Source: an uncultured Flavobacteriaceae bacterium (GTDB lineage: Bacteria > Bacteroidota > Bacteroidia > Flavobacteriales > Flavobacteriaceae). From it: DNA of 64,000 nucleotides. Positions 62,653 to 64,000 of this stretch are shown piece by piece. Every line of letters starts with the position of its first letter. The stretch's first letter is position 1. The position numbers and the translations under genes are program-made. The DNA lies in contig CANMFO010000003.1 of assembly GCA_947497245.1 (NCBI GenBank), positions 186,001-250,000 on the forward strand. Reading direction: 5' to 3'. Under the pieces are notes generated by a model. The model was given only the letters and a program-made list of their open reading frames with translations, ran no database searches and was not told where the DNA came from.

Positions 62653-62889
62653 TTAGTGTGCGTGGCCATGCTCCTTTACCTGTTGAAGGCTATCCAACTT
62701 TCTTTTTTCCGCTTCCGCCGCCGCCTCTGCCTCCTCCATTGCTGCTTCATCCGTAACGGTTTCCGTTTCGGTGGCAGCCTCCATTTTCGGGGTTTCGGCT
62801 TCTTGCACCTCTTTTTTCTTTTGTTCCCCGCAGGCGGTAAATAGCCCGATGGTCAAAATGGCTGTGATCATCAATTTTCTAAAAGTCAT
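62653..62889 (-). CDS. Small lipoprotein with His-rich tail
   Basis: A 78-aa lipoprotein (lipobox LFTAC, Cys near residue 20) with an Ala/Glu-rich helical body and a tail ending KEHGHAH. The three terminal His could bind metal and, given the HupE gene 13 bases downstream, may help bring nickel or cobalt to it. The first gene of the three-gene set. Nothing else recognisable. Confidence 0.75.
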   Translation of the reverse strand: MTFRKLMITAILTIGLFTACGEQKKKEVQEAETPKMEAATETETVTDEAAMEEAEAAAEAEKRKLDSLQQVKEHGHAH

Positions 62890-63048
62890 GCTTCGTTGAT
62901 TGTAAAATGGGTTGTTCTTTTTTCTAAGATACGGATTTTTTGATGCACTTAGGGAATCCAGACCTGTTGGAGGAGAGCCCTGTTTTGTATGGGCAATTCG
63001 CCCTAGGGACCTGTCCTTCCCAAAGGGATTCTTGTTTCTTAGACTAGA

Positions 63049-63573
63049 TCAGGGCCTTTTTAGTCCGAAATCGTACGGGGTATCGATGATTCGTTTGATC
63101 GTTGCAATTTGTCCGCAATGCCACATGAGGTGTTTGATGTTCCAATCCAGAGCTTCAAATTTGGTTTTTGCGACCGGATGGGGCATTTTTGTCGGTTCCA
63201 CCTTGTTTTGCAATTCTTGGAGGGGCAATGATCGCAATACTTCCAACGATTTTCCCTGCATGAACAGCAAATGGGCGCGCAACTCTGCGGAATCTGTTTT
63301 TCCGACCAGGTCCTTCGGCAAGGTATCGAAACTGCACATTTTGGTATACTGCCGTAAATCCAGTTTTTCCATGATATCGGGGATGTGCCCGACAGTGGTC
63401 ATGATCGAGTGGTAGTAGATGCTGATGATCTGGTGCCCCACCTGCCAACTTACATTCGATTCCAGACCCTTCGCAATGGTGTCCCATTTTTTTTCCGGTA
63501 CGGCATCGATCATCTTTATCAGCCATTGGTGGGCATTTTCGGTCTGTTTGACCAGCATTTCGATTTCGTTCAT
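63049..63573 (-). CDS. DinB-fold (DUF664-like) protein
   Basis: A 174-aa soluble four-helix protein of the DinB/YfiT superfamily, unrelated to DNA polymerase IV. Metal-binding His residues are likely in VSWQVGHQIISIYYH and IKHLMWHCGQIATI, giving the usual three-His site. Such proteins act as thiol S-transferases or detoxifying enzymes; substrate unknown. The 159-bp upstream gap to the lipoprotein gene holds nothing recognisable. Confidence 0.85.
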   Translation of the reverse strand: MNEIEMLVKQTENAHQWLIKMIDAVPEKKWDTIAKGLESNVSWQVGHQIISIYYHSIMTTVGHIPDIMEKLDLRQYTKMCSFDTLPKDLVGKTDSAELRAHLLFMQGKSLEVLRSLPLQELQNKVEPTKMPHPVAKTKFEALDWNIKHLMWHCGQIATIKRIIDTPYDFGLKRP

Positions 63574-63645
63574 ATTGGGCTATTTAGAAAGCACTCCAAC
63601 AAGCTTATTGCCTGCAATATCGATTATAAAAATACCAAGATGTCC

Positions 63646-64000
63646 TTAATTGCTATGGGATATCGAAGCGTATTTTTTTTCCCGATCCGCACTGTTCAAA
63701 ACTTCCAACACCCGATCCGGTGTAAAAGGGAGATGCCGCAGGGCTTTCCCCGTCAGGCGCAAAAAAGCGTTGGCGATGGCACAGGCCACCAAGGGGGTTC
63801 CCGATTCTCCCACGCCCTGGGGGTGTTCGGTGGAGGGAATCATTTCGGTCTCAATGCTTTCGGGAATATCTTCCATTCGCAGGAGGGGGTAGTCATGAAA
63901 ATTGGATTGTTGCACCTGCCCTTCCGCTATGGTTATACGTTCCTTGAGCACACTGCTCATCCCCATTAGTATACCGCCTTCCATTTGCGCCCTTACATTG
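63646..64000 (-). CDS. Xanthine dehydrogenase family molybdopterin-binding subunit, 3' end only
   Basis: The last ~118 codons of a large molybdenum hydroxylase subunit that enters from the right edge (frame open through NVRAQMEGG). It has MEGGILMGMSSVLKERITI and the catalytic Glu motif HPQGVGESGTPLVACAIANAF near the C-terminus. These enzymes hydroxylate aldehydes, purines or aromatic N-heterocycles using molybdopterin cytosine dinucleotide. The small FeS subunit is probably outside the window. Confidence 0.88.
   Translation of the reverse strand, partial: NVRAQMEGGILMGMSSVLKERITIAEGQVQQSNFHDYPLLRMEDIPESIETEMIPSTEHPQGVGESGTPLVACAIANAFLRLTGKALRHLPFTPDRVLEVLNSADREKKYASISHSN

Noticed and set aside
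63049-63573. DinB-type DNA polymerase
   Set aside because: The DinB fold family shares only a name with polymerase IV; the real dinB is at 9473-10582.

Overview
The window looks like chromosomal core genome of a marine-type member of the Flavobacteriaceae (Bacteroidota). The evidence is the purN / acpP-fabF-rnc-IPExxxVDY-pyk block, a full Bat (aerotolerance) operon, several matches to the Bacteroidota promoter (-7 TAnnTTTG, with TTTG about 19-20 bp upstream), many small lipoproteins, GTG starts, and little dependence on Shine-Dalgarno sites. I see no rRNA, tRNA, CRISPR array, insertion sequence, integrase or phage gene. The genus is not determined; a Muricauda/Maribacter-like relative is only an impression.

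Layout. 0-6 kb: end of a sugar kinase, rnhA-purN on the minus strand, then acpP, fabF, rnc, a small conserved gene and pyk on the plus strand. 6-9.4 kb: a lone PAS protein, an AraC regulator, a 52-codon Cys/His-rich small ORF, an AhpD-like protein, a secreted cupredoxin and an unlisted 52-aa lipoprotein. 9.4-13 kb: dinB, a CYTH enzyme, a YCII-like lipoprotein, pheS. 13-17.7 kb: two SulP anion transporters around a beta-carbonic anhydrase. 17.7-26.8 kb: the Bat operon (MoxR, DUF58, DUF4381-like, BatA, BatB, BatC, BatD, BatE). 27-32 kb: SDR, AlbA_2 protein, fructokinase-type kinase, metallophosphatase, acyl-ACP desaturase. 32-33.9 kb: a membrane HhH protein, a short possibly truncated envelope protein, and an 850-bp gene-poor stretch with two terminator-like hairpins and one small ORF. 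33.9-37.3 kb: ALDH7-type dehydrogenase, DUF1304, 3-hydroxyanthranilate dioxygenase, CAP lipoprotein. 37.6-46.9 kb: an 1842-aa alpha-2-macroglobulin lipoprotein with intact thioester motif and its usual partner PBP1C, separated by three small genes. 47-53.4 kb: glpK-glpD, a PDZ-hydrolase, a membrane-anchored LytTR regulator and gpsA. 53.6-59.3 kb: an unknown lipoprotein, then a divergent AraC / PhyH-SSS-SDR cassette with phased repeats in its control region. 59.3-64 kb: a third SulP, a small ORF, a HupE / membrane-anchor / His-tailed lipoprotein cluster, a DinB-fold protein and the 3' end of a molybdopterin hydroxylase.

How it fits together. Fatty-acid synthesis (acpP, fabF, desaturase), glycerol phosphate metabolism (glpK, glpD, gpsA), envelope defence and cell-wall repair (A2M, PBP1C), bicarbonate/anion handling (SulP2-CA, SulP1, SulP3) and envelope stress (Bat) are the main themes. 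The best candidates for something undescribed are the AraC2-PhyH-SSS-SDR cassette (substrate unknown), the AraC1-smORF-AhpD-cupredoxin set, the SulP1 protein with a long acidic loop beside the SulP-carbonic anhydrase pair, and the HhH-membrane protein with its short neighbour next to the gene-poor stretch.
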